This document shows, piece after piece, positions 1-7,948 of a stretch of DNA of 64,000 nucleotides. The DNA comes from an uncultured Lachnospiraceae bacterium (GTDB lineage Bacteria; Bacillota; Clostridia; Lachnospirales; Lachnospiraceae): positions 62,001-126,000 of the forward strand of contig CAJUBE010000009.1 in the NCBI GenBank assembly GCA_910584725.1, written 5' to 3'. Position 1 is the first letter of the stretch; each line of letters begins with the position of its first letter. Made by a program: the position numbers and the translations under genes. Below the pieces are notes generated by a model. That model saw only the letters and a list, made by a program, of their open reading frames with translations. It was not told the origin of the DNA and did not search any database.

Positions 1-984
1 GCGGCCATCGAGATGGAGCGGCTGATCAAGTATCCCGGTTTTTTAAAGAGAGATACCTTTGCCAAGGGCAAGGTGGAGCTTGTGGAATTAAAGATCGGGG
101 AGGACTCGAAGCTCTGCAATGTGGGGCTCTTTGATCTGGCGAACGTGGTCAAGTGCAAGATACTTGTCTGCGCCGTTTTGCGGGACAGCAAAGCGATCAT
201 CCCCGATGGTAATTTTGTGTTGCAGGCCGGTGATCGGATTTTCGTGACGGCGTCCACGAGGGAATTGACTGTGTTCCTCAAAAATATAGGGATCATCACG
301 CACAAGGCAAAGAGGGCGCTTCTCTGCGGCGGCGGGCGGCTCAGCTACTATCTGGCGCAGCTTCTGCATCAGGACGGTATCCTGGTGGAGATTATTGAGC
401 AGGACTACGACAGGTGCCTGTCTCTGGCAAACCAGCTCCCCGATGTGACGGTGGTGCACGGCGATGCCAGCAATGAGTTTTTGCTGGAGAGGGAGGGACT
501 GGAGGAATGTGACGTGCTTGTCACATTGACCGGAGTGGACGAAATGAACCTTTTTATCTCCCTGATCGGCAGCAATGCGGATGTGCCTCAGATTATCACC
601 AAGCTTGGCAGGCTTTCCAACAATCGGATTCTGGATAAGCTGTCCGTGGGCAGCACGATCAGTCCGAAGGAGCTGTGCTGTAACGATATCGTGCGGTATG
701 TGCGCGCGGTTCGCAATCAGACGGGGGCGGCCCAGGCGGTCAATGTCATTGCAGACGGACAGGCGGAAGCCATTGAGTTTATTGTGGATGAAAGCACCAA
801 ACACTGTGAGGAACCGCTCAAGAAGTTGAAGCTCAAGAAAAATATCCGTGTGGCGGGCATTAACAGGCACAACAGTTTTGAGATACCGAACGGCGATTCT
901 TTCTATAAAAAGGGCGACGCTGTGATTATCGTTACAGGCAGGGATGAGGTGATCTATCAGCTCAACGATATTTTTATGTCCTAG
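1..984 (+). CDS. trkA: Trk system K+ uptake regulatory protein TrkA (5' partial)
   Basis: Peripheral NAD-binding subunit that gates the TrkH potassium channel on the inner face of the membrane. The reading frame is open to the first base (A-A-I-E-M-E-R-L...), so the N-terminal RCK domain lies outside the window. What remains is the first TrkA_C domain, a second Rossmann RCK_N domain with the nucleotide-binding turn GGGRLSYYLAQLL and a conserved acidic residue in the following strand (VEIIEQD), and a final TrkA_C domain ending in VTGRDEV. Family members are about 450 residues, so roughly a quarter is missing. The stop lies 11 bp before trkH, so the two are co-transcribed. Family assignment is firm. 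Confidence 0.93.
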   Translation, partial: AAIEMERLIKYPGFLKRDTFAKGKVELVELKIGEDSKLCNVGLFDLANVVKCKILVCAVLRDSKAIIPDGNFVLQAGDRIFVTASTRELTVFLKNIGIITHKAKRALLCGGGRLSYYLAQLLHQDGILVEIIEQDYDRCLSLANQLPDVTVVHGDASNEFLLEREGLEECDVLVTLTGVDEMNLFISLIGSNADVPQIITKLGRLSNNRILDKLSVGSTISPKELCCNDIVRYVRAVRNQTGAAQAVNVIADGQAEAIEFIVDESTKHCEEPLKKLKLKKNIRVAGINRHNSFEIPNGDSFYKKGDAVIIVTGRDEVIYQLNDIFMS

Positions 985-995
985 GGTGGTTAGTT

Positions 996-2450
996 ATGAA
1001 TTATCGAATGATGGGAAAATTTATCAGCCGGATTCTTATGGTTGAGGCAGTGTTTATGCTTCCGGCCCTGTTGATCAGTGTATATCATCAGGAGAGGGAG
1101 ACGATTTTTGGCTTCTTGACCGGAATAGTCATCACCTTGGTGACGGCGCTTTTTCTATATCTGCTCTGCAGAAAGGCGAGAAAGGGCTTTTATGCCAGAG
1201 AGGGGCTTGTCTGCGTGGGGGCGAGCTGGATTGTGATGAGTCTTTTAGGGTGTCTGCCCTTTTACTTTTCGGGGGGAATTCCGCGCTTTGTGGACGCGCT
1301 CTTCGAGACGGTTTCCGGCTTTACCACGACGGGGGCTTCCATTCTGCCGGAGGTGGAGACGCTCTCTATGGGAAATTTGTACTGGCGCAGTTTTACGCAT
1401 TGGCTGGGCGGCATGGGCGTGCTTGTGTTTGTGTTGGCCATCGGCAGGGGGCGGGAGAAAAGCGACGGCTATACCATGCATCTGCTGCGTGCGGAAAGCC
1501 CCGGCCCCAAGGTGGAAAAGCTGGTGCCCAAGATGAAGGATTCCGCGAAGATTCTGTATTTTATCTATGTCTTTTTGACCATATTGAATGTGATTTTTCT
1601 GTTGATCGGGAAAATGCCGCTGTTTGACGCGGTCTGCACGGCTTTCGGGACGGCGGGAACAGGCGGTTTCGGTATCAAAAATGACAGCATTGCCGGGTAC
1701 AGTCCCTATCTGCAGAATGTGTGTACCGTGTTTATGCTGCTGTTCGGTGTGAATTTCAGCTGTTATTATATGCTGGCGATCCGTCAGATAAAGAATGTGT
1801 TTCAGGACGAAGAACTGCGCTTTTATCTGGGGACGGTGCTTGCAAGCATTTTGCTGATTGCCTGGAATGTGAGAGGATTATATGGGACGCTTGAAGAGAC
1901 GATTCGCCATGCGGCTTTTCAGGTATCCAGCATCATTACTACTACAGGATTTGCCACCACGGATTTTGACCTGTGGCCTAGCTTCTCCAAGGCGATTCTT
2001 CTGGGATTGATGATGATAGGCGCCTGTGCGGGAAGCACGGGAGGCGGTTTTAAGTGCGGGCGCGCGCTGCTTCTGATCAAAAGCCTGCGTCGCAATGTGA
2101 GGCAGATCCTGCATCCGCGGAAGGTGCAGGTGGTGCGCGTGAACGGACAGATGGTGACCGAGCGTGTGCTTGACAATACCAACGCGTATCTGGCGGCCTA
2201 CGCCTTTATCATCGTGTTCAGCTTTATTGTGATTTCCATAGACGGCTTCTCGCCGATGACGAATTTTTCGGCGGTGCTGGCCTGCTTTAACAATATCGGA
2301 CCGGGTATTGAGAGTGTGGGGCCTACATGCAATTTCGGTGATTACAGCCTTTTGTCCAAGTCGCTGCTCATTGTGGATATGCTGGCGGGACGTCTGGAGA
2401 TTTTCCCGATATTGATTCTGTTTTCGAGAAGCACGTGGATCGGGAGATAA
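996..2450 (+). CDS. trkH: Trk system potassium uptake protein TrkH
   Basis: Integral membrane K+ channel/transporter of the TrkH/KtrB superfamily, partner of TrkA just upstream. The 484-residue protein is strongly hydrophobic and shows the four pore-loop repeats with their filter glycines: ETVSGFTTTGAS, FGTAGTGGFGIKND, IITTTGFATTDFDLWP and ACFNNIGPGIESVGP. It starts with MNYRMMGKF behind a weak ribosome site (GGTGG). Length is normal for the family. Directly after the stop codon is a degenerate copy of the palindromic repeat seen elsewhere in the window (2451-2483). Confidence 0.95.
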   Translation: MNYRMMGKFISRILMVEAVFMLPALLISVYHQERETIFGFLTGIVITLVTALFLYLLCRKARKGFYAREGLVCVGASWIVMSLLGCLPFYFSGGIPRFVDALFETVSGFTTTGASILPEVETLSMGNLYWRSFTHWLGGMGVLVFVLAIGRGREKSDGYTMHLLRAESPGPKVEKLVPKMKDSAKILYFIYVFLTILNVIFLLIGKMPLFDAVCTAFGTAGTGGFGIKNDSIAGYSPYLQNVCTVFMLLFGVNFSCYYMLAIRQIKNVFQDEELRFYLGTVLASILLIAWNVRGLYGTLEETIRHAAFQVSSIITTTGFATTDFDLWPSFSKAILLGLMMIGACAGSTGGGFKCGRALLLIKSLRRNVRQILHPRKVQVVRVNGQMVTERVLDNTNAYLAAYAFIIVFSFIVISIDGFSPMTNFSAVLACFNNIGPGIESVGPTCNFGDYSLLSKSLLIVDMLAGRLEIFPILILFSRSTWIGR

Positions 2451-2483
2451 GGGCATTCTCTACACGGCGGAATCATGGCGGTT
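2451..2483. repeat. Degenerate copy of the window's palindromic repeat after trkH
   Basis: Contains GGCATTCTC followed by GCGGAATCATGGCGGTT. These are the 3' arms of the two hairpins found intact at 11398-11467. The 5' arms are missing, so this looks like a decayed or truncated copy. Confidence 0.5.
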
Positions 2484-2494
2484 TGCGCGCCTGA

Positions 2495-2977
2495 CTACGG
2501 AGAGGATATGTCCGCCAGTTGGAACGTTATGATTTTTTGCAGTTCCGAGAGACTCATTTCAATCTGCAGGCCGATTTTGCCGCCGCTGAAAAAGATTTCG
2601 TCGAACTTTTCCGCGCCGGTGTCGATGACGGTGGGAAAGAATTTTTTCATGCCCACAGGTGAACAGCCGCCGTGGATGTAGCCTGTGAGCGGCAGCAGTT
2701 CCTTTGCCTTTATCATTTCAATGCTCTTTTCGTTCACTGCTTTTGCAGCCTTTTTCAGATCCAGCTCCCGGCTTACAGGGACGAGAAAGACATAGTGACC
2801 GGCGGATTTGCCGACGGTGACAAGCGTCTTAAAAACCCGGTCGGGATTTTCATTTAGATAATCCGCAACTTCCATGCCGTTTACGGCGTCGGACTGTGAG
2901 TAATCGTGGACTTGAAACCGCAGCTTCCTCTGTTCCAGCAGCCGGATGGCATTGGTTTTCTCTTCTTTATTTTTCAT
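2495..2977 (-). CDS. ybaK: YbaK/EbsC-family aminoacyl-tRNA deacylase (Cys-tRNA(Pro) deacylase-like)
   Basis: A 160-residue protein of the YbaK/ProX editing fold. Known members hydrolyse Cys-tRNA(Pro) made by ProRS error. Visible family signatures are the conserved lysine in DRVFKTLV, the strand VFLVPVSRELDLKKAAKAV, and the glycine-rich segment LTGYIHGGCSPVGMKKFFPTVID. It lies alone on the minus strand between trkH and a plus-strand gene. The family is clear; the exact tRNA substrate is inferred from homologues. Confidence 0.88.
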   Translation of the reverse strand: MKNKEEKTNAIRLLEQRKLRFQVHDYSQSDAVNGMEVADYLNENPDRVFKTLVTVGKSAGHYVFLVPVSRELDLKKAAKAVNEKSIEMIKAKELLPLTGYIHGGCSPVGMKKFFPTVIDTGAEKFDEIFFSGGKIGLQIEMSLSELQKIITFQLADISSP

Positions 2978-3069
2978 GACGGTTTCTCCAAACTTCTTTC
3001 TGATTCATCAGGTGAAGTATAGCATAAAATGCGCGTGGCTACAATCATGCAGAAAACGTTTTGCGTGCA

Positions 3070-3098
3070 TTGTAAGATTGTTTTGATTGTGGTACACT
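3070..3098 (+). promoter_or_regulatory. Candidate sigma-A promoter for the DUF6465 gene
   Basis: TTGTAA, then 17 bp, then TACACT, about 70 bp upstream of the gene. A short GGCCGG/CCGG hairpin lies between it and the ribosome site. Confidence 0.45.
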
Positions 3099-3168
3099 GT
3101 TATGAGAACAAAATGGCAGCTGTTTTAGGGACAGGCCGGAGGGGCCGGTACAGAAAGGGGATTGCGCA

Positions 3169-3432
3169 ATGGAAAATACAAAGGTGGAAACACAGGTAAA
3201 TGCAGAGGCGAAGGTGGAGACGAAGAAGGAAATTGATTCGGAAGTCATTTTACAGTACCGCAATTATGAGGCTAATATGGATGATGTGACCGAACGGGTT
3301 AAGGCGCATTATTATGCCAAGGGCTATAAGGCGGACTCCATCGAAAATATGCAGATCTATGTAAAACCCGAGGATTTCACGGCATACTATGTCATCAACG
3401 ACGGCGTGGTGGGTAAGGTAAATCTCTTTTAG
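3169..3432 (+). CDS. DUF6465 family small protein
   Basis: An 87-residue protein with a charged N-terminus rich in E, K, V and T, followed by a compact domain: EVILQYRNYEANMDDVTERVKAHYYAKGY, then IENMQIYVKPEDFTAYYVINDGVVGKVNLF. The IYVKPED..AYYVIN pattern is characteristic of DUF6465, a small family common in Lachnospiraceae. Its function is unknown. No signal peptide or membrane segment is seen. A good ribosome site (AAAGGGG) precedes the ATG and the gene stands alone with its own candidate promoter. Confidence 0.75.
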   Translation: MENTKVETQVNAEAKVETKKEIDSEVILQYRNYEANMDDVTERVKAHYYAKGYKADSIENMQIYVKPEDFTAYYVINDGVVGKVNLF

Positions 3433-3457
3433 AAACTTTTGTGGGCAGCGACGATTT

Positions 3458-3769
3458 TTAGAAGACAGGCAGCAGTTCCACCAGAAATGCGACGGCGCAG
3501 CAGAGTACGGCGACCTGGAAGAGACTACAGCCTTTCCAGGCAAGGATGATACCTGCTATGAGTGCGCAAAGTCCCGCCGTCGGCACCTGTGTGGCTTCCA
3601 TGATGGCGGGAAATGTCATAACGGCAAGTGTCGCGTAAGGCACATAGAAGAGAAACGAACGCACATATTTGTTGGTGATTTCTTTGCGGATCAACACCAA
3701 GGGCGCCATGCGGATCAGATAGGAGACTGCTGCCATCACCAGAAGATAAATCCATATATTATGTTCCAT
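3458..3769 (-). CDS. azlD: Branched-chain amino acid exporter small subunit AzlD
   Basis: A 103-residue membrane protein with about four hydrophobic helices and the AzlD pattern IRMAPLVLIRKEITNKYVRSFLFYVPYATLAVMTFPAI. AzlD works with AzlC to export branched-chain amino acids. The ribosome site GAGGAGG lies about 10 nt upstream of the ATG. Normally azlC and azlD abut or overlap; here AzlC ends about 1.7 kb away on the same strand because an IS110 element lies between them. azlD therefore probably depends on readthrough or on a new promoter. Confidence 0.9.
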   Translation of the reverse strand: MEHNIWIYLLVMAAVSYLIRMAPLVLIRKEITNKYVRSFLFYVPYATLAVMTFPAIMEATQVPTAGLCALIAGIILAWKGCSLFQVAVLCCAVAFLVELLPVF

Positions 3770-3804
3770 TTCTAAGATTCCTCCTCATTTTTTCTTTTAT
3801 CATG

Positions 3805-3843
3805 CTAACCAACATTTTGCCGCTGCGCGGCAACACAAATCCG
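3805..3843. repeat. Palindromic repeat copy A (azlD side of the IS110 element)
   Basis: CTAAC, then a perfect TTGCCGC/GCGGCAA hairpin, then CAAATC. This is the same layout as the copy at 5466-5509, but with a different hairpin sequence. Confidence 0.5.
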
Positions 3844-3849
3844 GATGAA

Positions 3850-4100
3850 GCGGCTGCATTGCCTTGCTTTTGGCTCTCTTTCTTTTATAATGATATCAGC
3901 AGGTACACTACAGAGCACGGGAGGGAAAGTAGAATCGCTGCCCTCCATCTCTTTCGGCTTCAAGTCCGTACGCTAACATGTGCCGGTTGCCTTTTCAAGC
4001 ACAAATCAGTGTGATCCCGAGCACGTACGCTAATCTTTGTTTAACAAGACCTTGCGTTTTTGTTCTGCTGGGCAGCCAGTCAATGCCTGCTTCTTTTGAA
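3850..4100 (+). ncRNA. Candidate bridge RNA region of the IS110 element
   Basis: IS110 elements encode a structured bridge RNA in the non-coding end that guides target and donor recognition. This stretch lies in the expected place. It contains a GGAGGG/CCCTCC stem (3920-3925 with 3941-3946) and a 10-nt direct repeat CGTACGCTAA at 3967-3976 and 4024-4033. The RNA limits and guide loops were not resolved. The assignment rests on position and local structure. Confidence 0.45.
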
Positions 4101-4113
4101 AGGAGGCTTTTTT

Positions 4114-5373
4114 ATGCTGCGTATCGTTCACTACAACTGTGTTGGTATGGACGTCCACAAAAAGTTTATCGCCGTCTGTATCGCCTCTACTGATTTCAAA
4201 GGCGTTACCACTTACAGGAAAAAGCGGTTCGCCACCTTCAACTCTGACCTCATTGCCTGCCGTGACTGGCTCCTTCGCCATAACTGCTCCGAGGTCTGCA
4301 TGGAATCCACTGGTAAATACTGGATTCCCATTTTCAATGTCCTGGAAGGCCACCTCCATGTCGTTGTCGCCAACCCTAAGTACGTCCGGGCTATTAAGGG
4401 CCAGAAAACCGACGACAAGGATGCCATGTGGATTGCCGACCTTTTTAAGTTCGACATCGTTCCTTCCAGTTATATCCCTGACAGGGATATCCGTAAACTC
4501 AGGGAACTCTTCCGCTACCGTTACAAACTTGTCAACGAGCGTTCCAGCGAGAAAATGAGACTCCAGAACGCCCTCACCGTCTCCAACATCGCCCTCGGCT
4601 CGGTTCTCTCCGACACTTTCGGCAAATCCGCTTCCTCCATTATCGACTACCTCTTATCCGGTCAGGATTTCGACCCCGAATACTGCAAAAAGCTCCTTCT
4701 TAAACGGGCTAAGGATAAAGCCGATGATGTTGTCGCCTCCATCATTGGTTACGAAATTTCCAACGACCAGGCCCTCAAGATGAAACTCTGCCGGGAGCAT
4801 ACCGACTACCTCTCTTCCGTCATCGGCAGGCTGGACGATGCCATCGTAGAGCTCTCCAATCCCTATGACGAGCTCATCCAGCTGGCCTCCGACGTACCCG
4901 GTATCACAGAGACTTCCGCCCGTTATATCATTGCCGAGATCGGCCCTGATATGTCAGTCTTCAAATCCGCCAAGCATCTCTGCTCCTGGGCCGGACTTAC
5001 CCCTCAGAATAATGAGAGCGCCGGTAAGAAGAAAAGCTGTCGGATTTCTCGGGCTGGTGCCTACCTTAAGCCTCTGTTAGTCCAGTGTGCCCTTGCCGCC
5101 ATTAAGGACAAACAGAATCCTTATTTTCGGACCAAGTATGACCGGATCAAAAAACGCCGCGGCCACAAACGTGCCATTATCGCTGTAGCACGCATGCTCC
5201 TGACCTGCCTTTACCACATGTTCCTGAAGAAAGAGGCTTTCCAGCCTTCTGACATTCACTACGAGGAGCTCCCGGAACAGCTTCTCAAAAAACGTAAGGA
5301 ACAGTATATTCAGCAGGCTATTAAATTACTGGAAAAGGAAGGGATGACAGTAGTGCCTCCTTCTGTTGCCTGA
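4114..5373 (+). CDS. IS110-family DEDD transposase/recombinase
   Basis: A 419-residue recombinase. The N-terminal RuvC-like DEDD domain shows VGMDVHKKF, the glutamate in VCMESTGKYWIP, and GQKTDDKDAMWIADL. A central helical region follows. The C-terminal Tnp_20 domain has LASDVPGITETSARYIIAEIG, WAGLTPQNNESAGKK and the serine in RISRAGAYLKPLL. The chosen ATG follows AAAGGAGG by 6 nt. The gene is intact and full length, so the element could still be active. Codon use is richer in C-ending codons than its neighbours, which fits recent arrival. Confidence 0.93.
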   Translation: MLRIVHYNCVGMDVHKKFIAVCIASTDFKGVTTYRKKRFATFNSDLIACRDWLLRHNCSEVCMESTGKYWIPIFNVLEGHLHVVVANPKYVRAIKGQKTDDKDAMWIADLFKFDIVPSSYIPDRDIRKLRELFRYRYKLVNERSSEKMRLQNALTVSNIALGSVLSDTFGKSASSIIDYLLSGQDFDPEYCKKLLLKRAKDKADDVVASIIGYEISNDQALKMKLCREHTDYLSSVIGRLDDAIVELSNPYDELIQLASDVPGITETSARYIIAEIGPDMSVFKSAKHLCSWAGLTPQNNESAGKKKSCRISRAGAYLKPLLVQCALAAIKDKQNPYFRTKYDRIKKRRGHKRAIIAVARMLLTCLYHMFLKKEAFQPSDIHYEELPEQLLKKRKEQYIQQAIKLLEKEGMTVVPPSVA

Positions 5374-5465
5374 TACCCTTTCCTACATAATAGTTTCCTC
5401 TTTGAAAGCGGCAGTTTTCTGGCGTTTATTTTACTATGTCTAAACCACCACGTTAAGGCTTCACA

Positions 5466-5509
5466 CTAACCGCCATGATTCCGCTTTGCGGAATCTCAAA
5501 TCAGTGCTA
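5466..5509. repeat. Palindromic repeat copy B, overlapping the azlC stop codon
   Basis: CTAACCGCCATGATTCCGC, a short loop, then GCGGAATC and TCAAATCA. Read on the minus strand it matches the copies at 11431-11467 and 11894-11937 almost exactly, including the bases that form the azlC stop codon. Confidence 0.65.
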
Positions 5510-6250
5510 ATCGTTGCTGGCAGACGATGGATTTTCAGTAGTGTTGACCGTATCAGTCGGAAATAAAACTGCCGACAGAAGGGCAATCACAACTGTGAGG
5601 GCGATGGTCTTTATCCCGGTGGACACTCCGTCAAACAGAGGTAGGCGATTTACGAGAAAACTCGCCGCAAATCCGACAGCCACCACCCCTGCGATCACCC
5701 GGTTTTTTCTGGCGGGCGGGATGATGATCGCCAGAAACATACCATAGAGCCCTACGCTCAAAGCGCTGACCACTCTGGTCGGCAGCACATTTCCCATCAT
5801 TACACCGAAAAAAGTACCGAGAGCCCATCCGGGAATCGCTACCACGATGGCGCCATAGGCGTACCATGGATTCAGATATCCCGGCTGTGCCACACAGATG
5901 CCGAAAATTTCGTCGGTCACGTCGTAGGCGATCAGCATTCGATGGCGCAGATGCGTGTCCGGCTTCAGCTTCTGGCTGAGGGCGCAGGACATGAGCAGGT
6001 ATCTGGCATTGACTACTAAAGTCATTATAGCTGTTTCCAGATAGCTGCTCCCCGCCGCGATCAGGGCGAATCCGGCGTATTCTCCGGCGGAAGCGTTGTT
6101 CAGGGCGCTGGCGATCAGCGCCTGTATGGCGGAGAGTCCCGCGTTTCTGGCGGCGATGCCCAGCGTGAATGCCACCGCGAAGTACCCAAGCGCGATCGGG
6201 CTGCCGTCCCGCATCCCGTGCCGGAAGCAGATTCTATTTTCTGTAGTCAT
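5507..6250 (-). CDS. azlC: Branched-chain amino acid exporter large subunit AzlC
   Basis: A 247-residue membrane protein of the AzlC family, the large subunit of an AzlCD-type amino-acid exporter. The N-terminal signature GMRDGSPIALGYFAVAFTLGIAAR and the conserved MTLVVNARYLLMSCALSQKL and AYDVTDEIFGI segments are present. About seven hydrophobic helices can be seen. A polar tail (NTTENPSSASND) follows the last helix, and its stop codon lies inside a dispersed palindromic repeat, so the native C-terminus may have been altered. Its partner azlD is separated by the IS110 element. Confidence 0.9.
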   Translation of the reverse strand: MTTENRICFRHGMRDGSPIALGYFAVAFTLGIAARNAGLSAIQALIASALNNASAGEYAGFALIAAGSSYLETAIMTLVVNARYLLMSCALSQKLKPDTHLRHRMLIAYDVTDEIFGICVAQPGYLNPWYAYGAIVVAIPGWALGTFFGVMMGNVLPTRVVSALSVGLYGMFLAIIIPPARKNRVIAGVVAVGFAASFLVNRLPLFDGVSTGIKTIALTVVIALLSAVLFPTDTVNTTENPSSASND

Positions 6251-6281
6251 GGTGATAGAGAACTCCTTTTAAGTATATGAA

Positions 6282-6386
6282 TTATGTTTGCTGGTGTAAT
6301 ATGGTGATCAGGCGGCAGGAAATACAAATTCCGTCAAAATAAATTTCCCAGCCACATTGCTTACACTTCTGTGCCATTCTAACCAT
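6282..6386 (-). CDS. Small zinc-ribbon protein (34 residues)
   Basis: A short ORF with two cysteine pairs, CKQC and CISC, separated by GWEIYFDGI, as in a minimal zinc ribbon. A GGAGG site lies 4 nt before the first ATG (an internal ATG at 6377 is the alternative start). A good promoter (TTGTAA, 17 bp, TATAAT) lies upstream on the same strand. It sits in the divergent gap between azlC and the GntR gene. No family is recognised. The cysteine pattern, ribosome site and promoter together argue that it is real. Confidence 0.6.
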   Translation of the reverse strand: MVRMAQKCKQCGWEIYFDGICISCRLITILHQQT

Positions 6387-6418
6387 AAAAACCTCCATAG
6401 CATTTCCGAATTATTTTC

Positions 6419-6447
6419 ATTATAAAATACGGATATGTCATTTACAA
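6419..6447 (-). promoter_or_regulatory. Candidate promoter of the small zinc-ribbon gene
   Basis: On the minus strand: TTGTAA (6447-6442), 17 bp, TATAAT (6424-6419). It points towards the ORF at 6386. Confidence 0.5.
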
Positions 6448-6467
6448 CCCTGTCTCCGATTTGTATG

Positions 6468-6495
6468 TTGACAGGAATAAAATAAGTGTTATAAT
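6468..6495 (+). promoter_or_regulatory. Promoter of the GntR/ABC operon
   Basis: Consensus TTGACA at 6468-6473 and TATAAT at 6490-6495, separated by 16 bp. Confidence 0.75.
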
Positions 6496-6514
6496 GTACT
6501 TAGACAATAAGTAC
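6496..6514. promoter_or_regulatory. Candidate GntR operator
   Basis: Perfect inverted repeat GTACTTA, 5 bp, TAAGTAC, immediately after the -10 box. This is a position suited to autorepression by the regulator encoded next. Confidence 0.65.
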
Positions 6515-6545
6515 ATTAAGTACAATCTTGAGAAAGGAGAAAACA

Positions 6546-6923
6546 GTGGAGATCATTATCAGCAACAATGCCAATAAACCGATTTATGAGCAGATCACGT
6601 CGCAGATTAAGGCAATGATAATGAGCGGAGAACTGCAGCCGGGAGAATCCATTCCTTCCATGCGTGCTCTGGCGAAGTCCATCCACGTCAGCGTCATTAC
6701 GGTGCAGAAGGCTTATGAGGATCTGCAGCGGGACGGTTTTATCGACACCGCGGTGGGCAGGGGCAGCTTTGTGGCGGCGCAGAACAGGGAATTATATCAG
6801 GAGGAACAGCAGCGGATGGCGGAAGAACATCTGCAGGCGGCGGCTGAGATCGGCAGGACGAACAACATCCCGCTAGAGAGGCTGACGAAAATATTGGCTT
6901 TGTTTTATGAAGACGCGGAGTGA
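6546..6923 (+). CDS. GntR-family transcriptional regulator, YtrA subfamily
   Basis: A 125-residue DNA-binding protein. An N-terminal winged helix-turn-helix (PIYEQITSQIKAMIMSGELQPGESIPSMRALAKSI, then VSVITVQKAYEDLQRDGFIDTAVGRGSFVA) is followed by a short helical tail without a ligand domain, as in YtrA. I chose the GTG at 6546 because GAAAGGAG lies 6 nt upstream. It heads an operon with an ABC ATPase and permease, the usual YtrA arrangement, and probably represses its own operon through the palindrome at 6496-6514. Confidence 0.88.
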   Translation: MEIIISNNANKPIYEQITSQIKAMIMSGELQPGESIPSMRALAKSIHVSVITVQKAYEDLQRDGFIDTAVGRGSFVAAQNRELYQEEQQRMAEEHLQAAAEIGRTNNIPLERLTKILALFYEDAE

Positions 6924-7081
6924 GGAGAACATATATAGTACAGCGGCAGAGGGCGTTTTTGTTCGCGCGCAATGAGTCTGGCGGCTGTGAAGCAGACAGC
7001 TGGCAGTTGACGTGGGCTCTTTTGCTGAAGAGGTACTGACTCTGTCAAAGAAAGAGAAAACGGATAGAAAGGGAAAATAAT

Positions 7082-7948
7082 ATGGAAAATATATTAGAAT
7101 TGCAGAAGGTTACCAAGTCGTACCCGAAATCGGACTTTACGCTGGATGAGATTACGTTTTCCCTGCCTTACGGGTCGATTCTCGGGTTTGTTGGGGAAAA
7201 CGGCGCCGGCAAGACGACGACCATCAACTGTATTTTAAATACGACTGCGAAGGACGGCGGCACGGTTAAGCTGTTCGGCAAGGAAATGGGCGACGGGGAT
7301 ACCGATATCCGGGAGAAGATCGGCGTGGTCTACGACGGGGATAATTTCCCGGGCTTCTGGACGGCAAAGCAGTTGTCGAAGGTGATGGCGGGACTTTATC
7401 AGAATTGGGATGAGCCGTTGTTTCGGAACTATCTGGAGAAATTTCAGCTGCCGTCAAAGCAAAAGGTCATGCACTACTCCAAGGGGATGACCATGAAGCT
7501 TGCAATCGCCGCCGCGCTCTCGCACCATCCCGAGCTTTTGATTCTGGATGAGGCGACCAGCGGGCTTGACCCGGTGATGCGGGATGATATGCTGGACGTC
7601 TTTCTGGAATTTGTGCAGGAGGAGAACCATGCCATTCTTTTATCGTCCCATATCACGAGCGATCTGGAAAAGGTGGCGGATTACATTACTTTTATTCACA
7701 ACGGAAAGCTGATTTTGACGGCGGCGAAGGATGAGCTGATTTATCAGTATGCGGTGCTGCGCTGTAAGGAAAGCCAGTTTCAGGCGCTTGACAAGGAGGA
7801 CATTCTGGCTTACCGGAAGCGGGATACGCAGATTGATGTGCTGGTGGCGGACGGCAAAGCGGCGCAGAGAAAATATAGAGACGTGGTGGCGGATCATACT
7901 TCCGTGGATGAGATTATGCTGCTGTTAGTGAAGGGGGAAAGGGTATGA
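7082..7948 (+). CDS. ABC transporter ATP-binding protein (YtrB-like)
   Basis: A 288-residue ATPase. It has Walker A GENGAGKTT near residue 40, a degenerate signature YSKGMTMKLAIAAAL, Walker B LLILDEATSGLDP and the H-loop ILLSSHITSDLE. The C-terminal ~70 residues form the extension common in exporters of this type. The 158-bp gap after the GntR gene has no clear gene. The stop overlaps the permease start (ATGA). Substrate unknown; related systems respond to cell-wall antibiotics or handle small peptides. Confidence 0.9.
   Translation: MENILELQKVTKSYPKSDFTLDEITFSLPYGSILGFVGENGAGKTTTINCILNTTAKDGGTVKLFGKEMGDGDTDIREKIGVVYDGDNFPGFWTAKQLSKVMAGLYQNWDEPLFRNYLEKFQLPSKQKVMHYSKGMTMKLAIAAALSHHPELLILDEATSGLDPVMRDDMLDVFLEFVQEENHAILLSSHITSDLEKVADYITFIHNGKLILTAAKDELIYQYAVLRCKESQFQALDKEDILAYRKRDTQIDVLVADGKAAQRKYRDVVADHTSVDEIMLLLVKGERV

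Larger units (their letters stand above)
3844..5465 (+). mobile_element. IS110-family insertion sequence between azlC and azlD (ends approximate)
   Basis: One DEDD transposase gene with about 270 bp of non-coding DNA upstream and about 90 bp downstream. This is the IS110-subgroup arrangement, with the long non-coding end on the left. IS110 elements lack terminal inverted repeats and make little or no target duplication, so exact ends cannot be read here. The flanks are two copies of a short palindromic repeat, and IS110 relatives are known to favour such repeats as targets. Confidence 0.8.

Noticed and set aside
13..984. Complete short TrkA starting at the first ATG
   Set aside because: The frame is open to the window edge and the product lacks the first RCK domain, so the gene is cut by the window rather than truncated in the genome.
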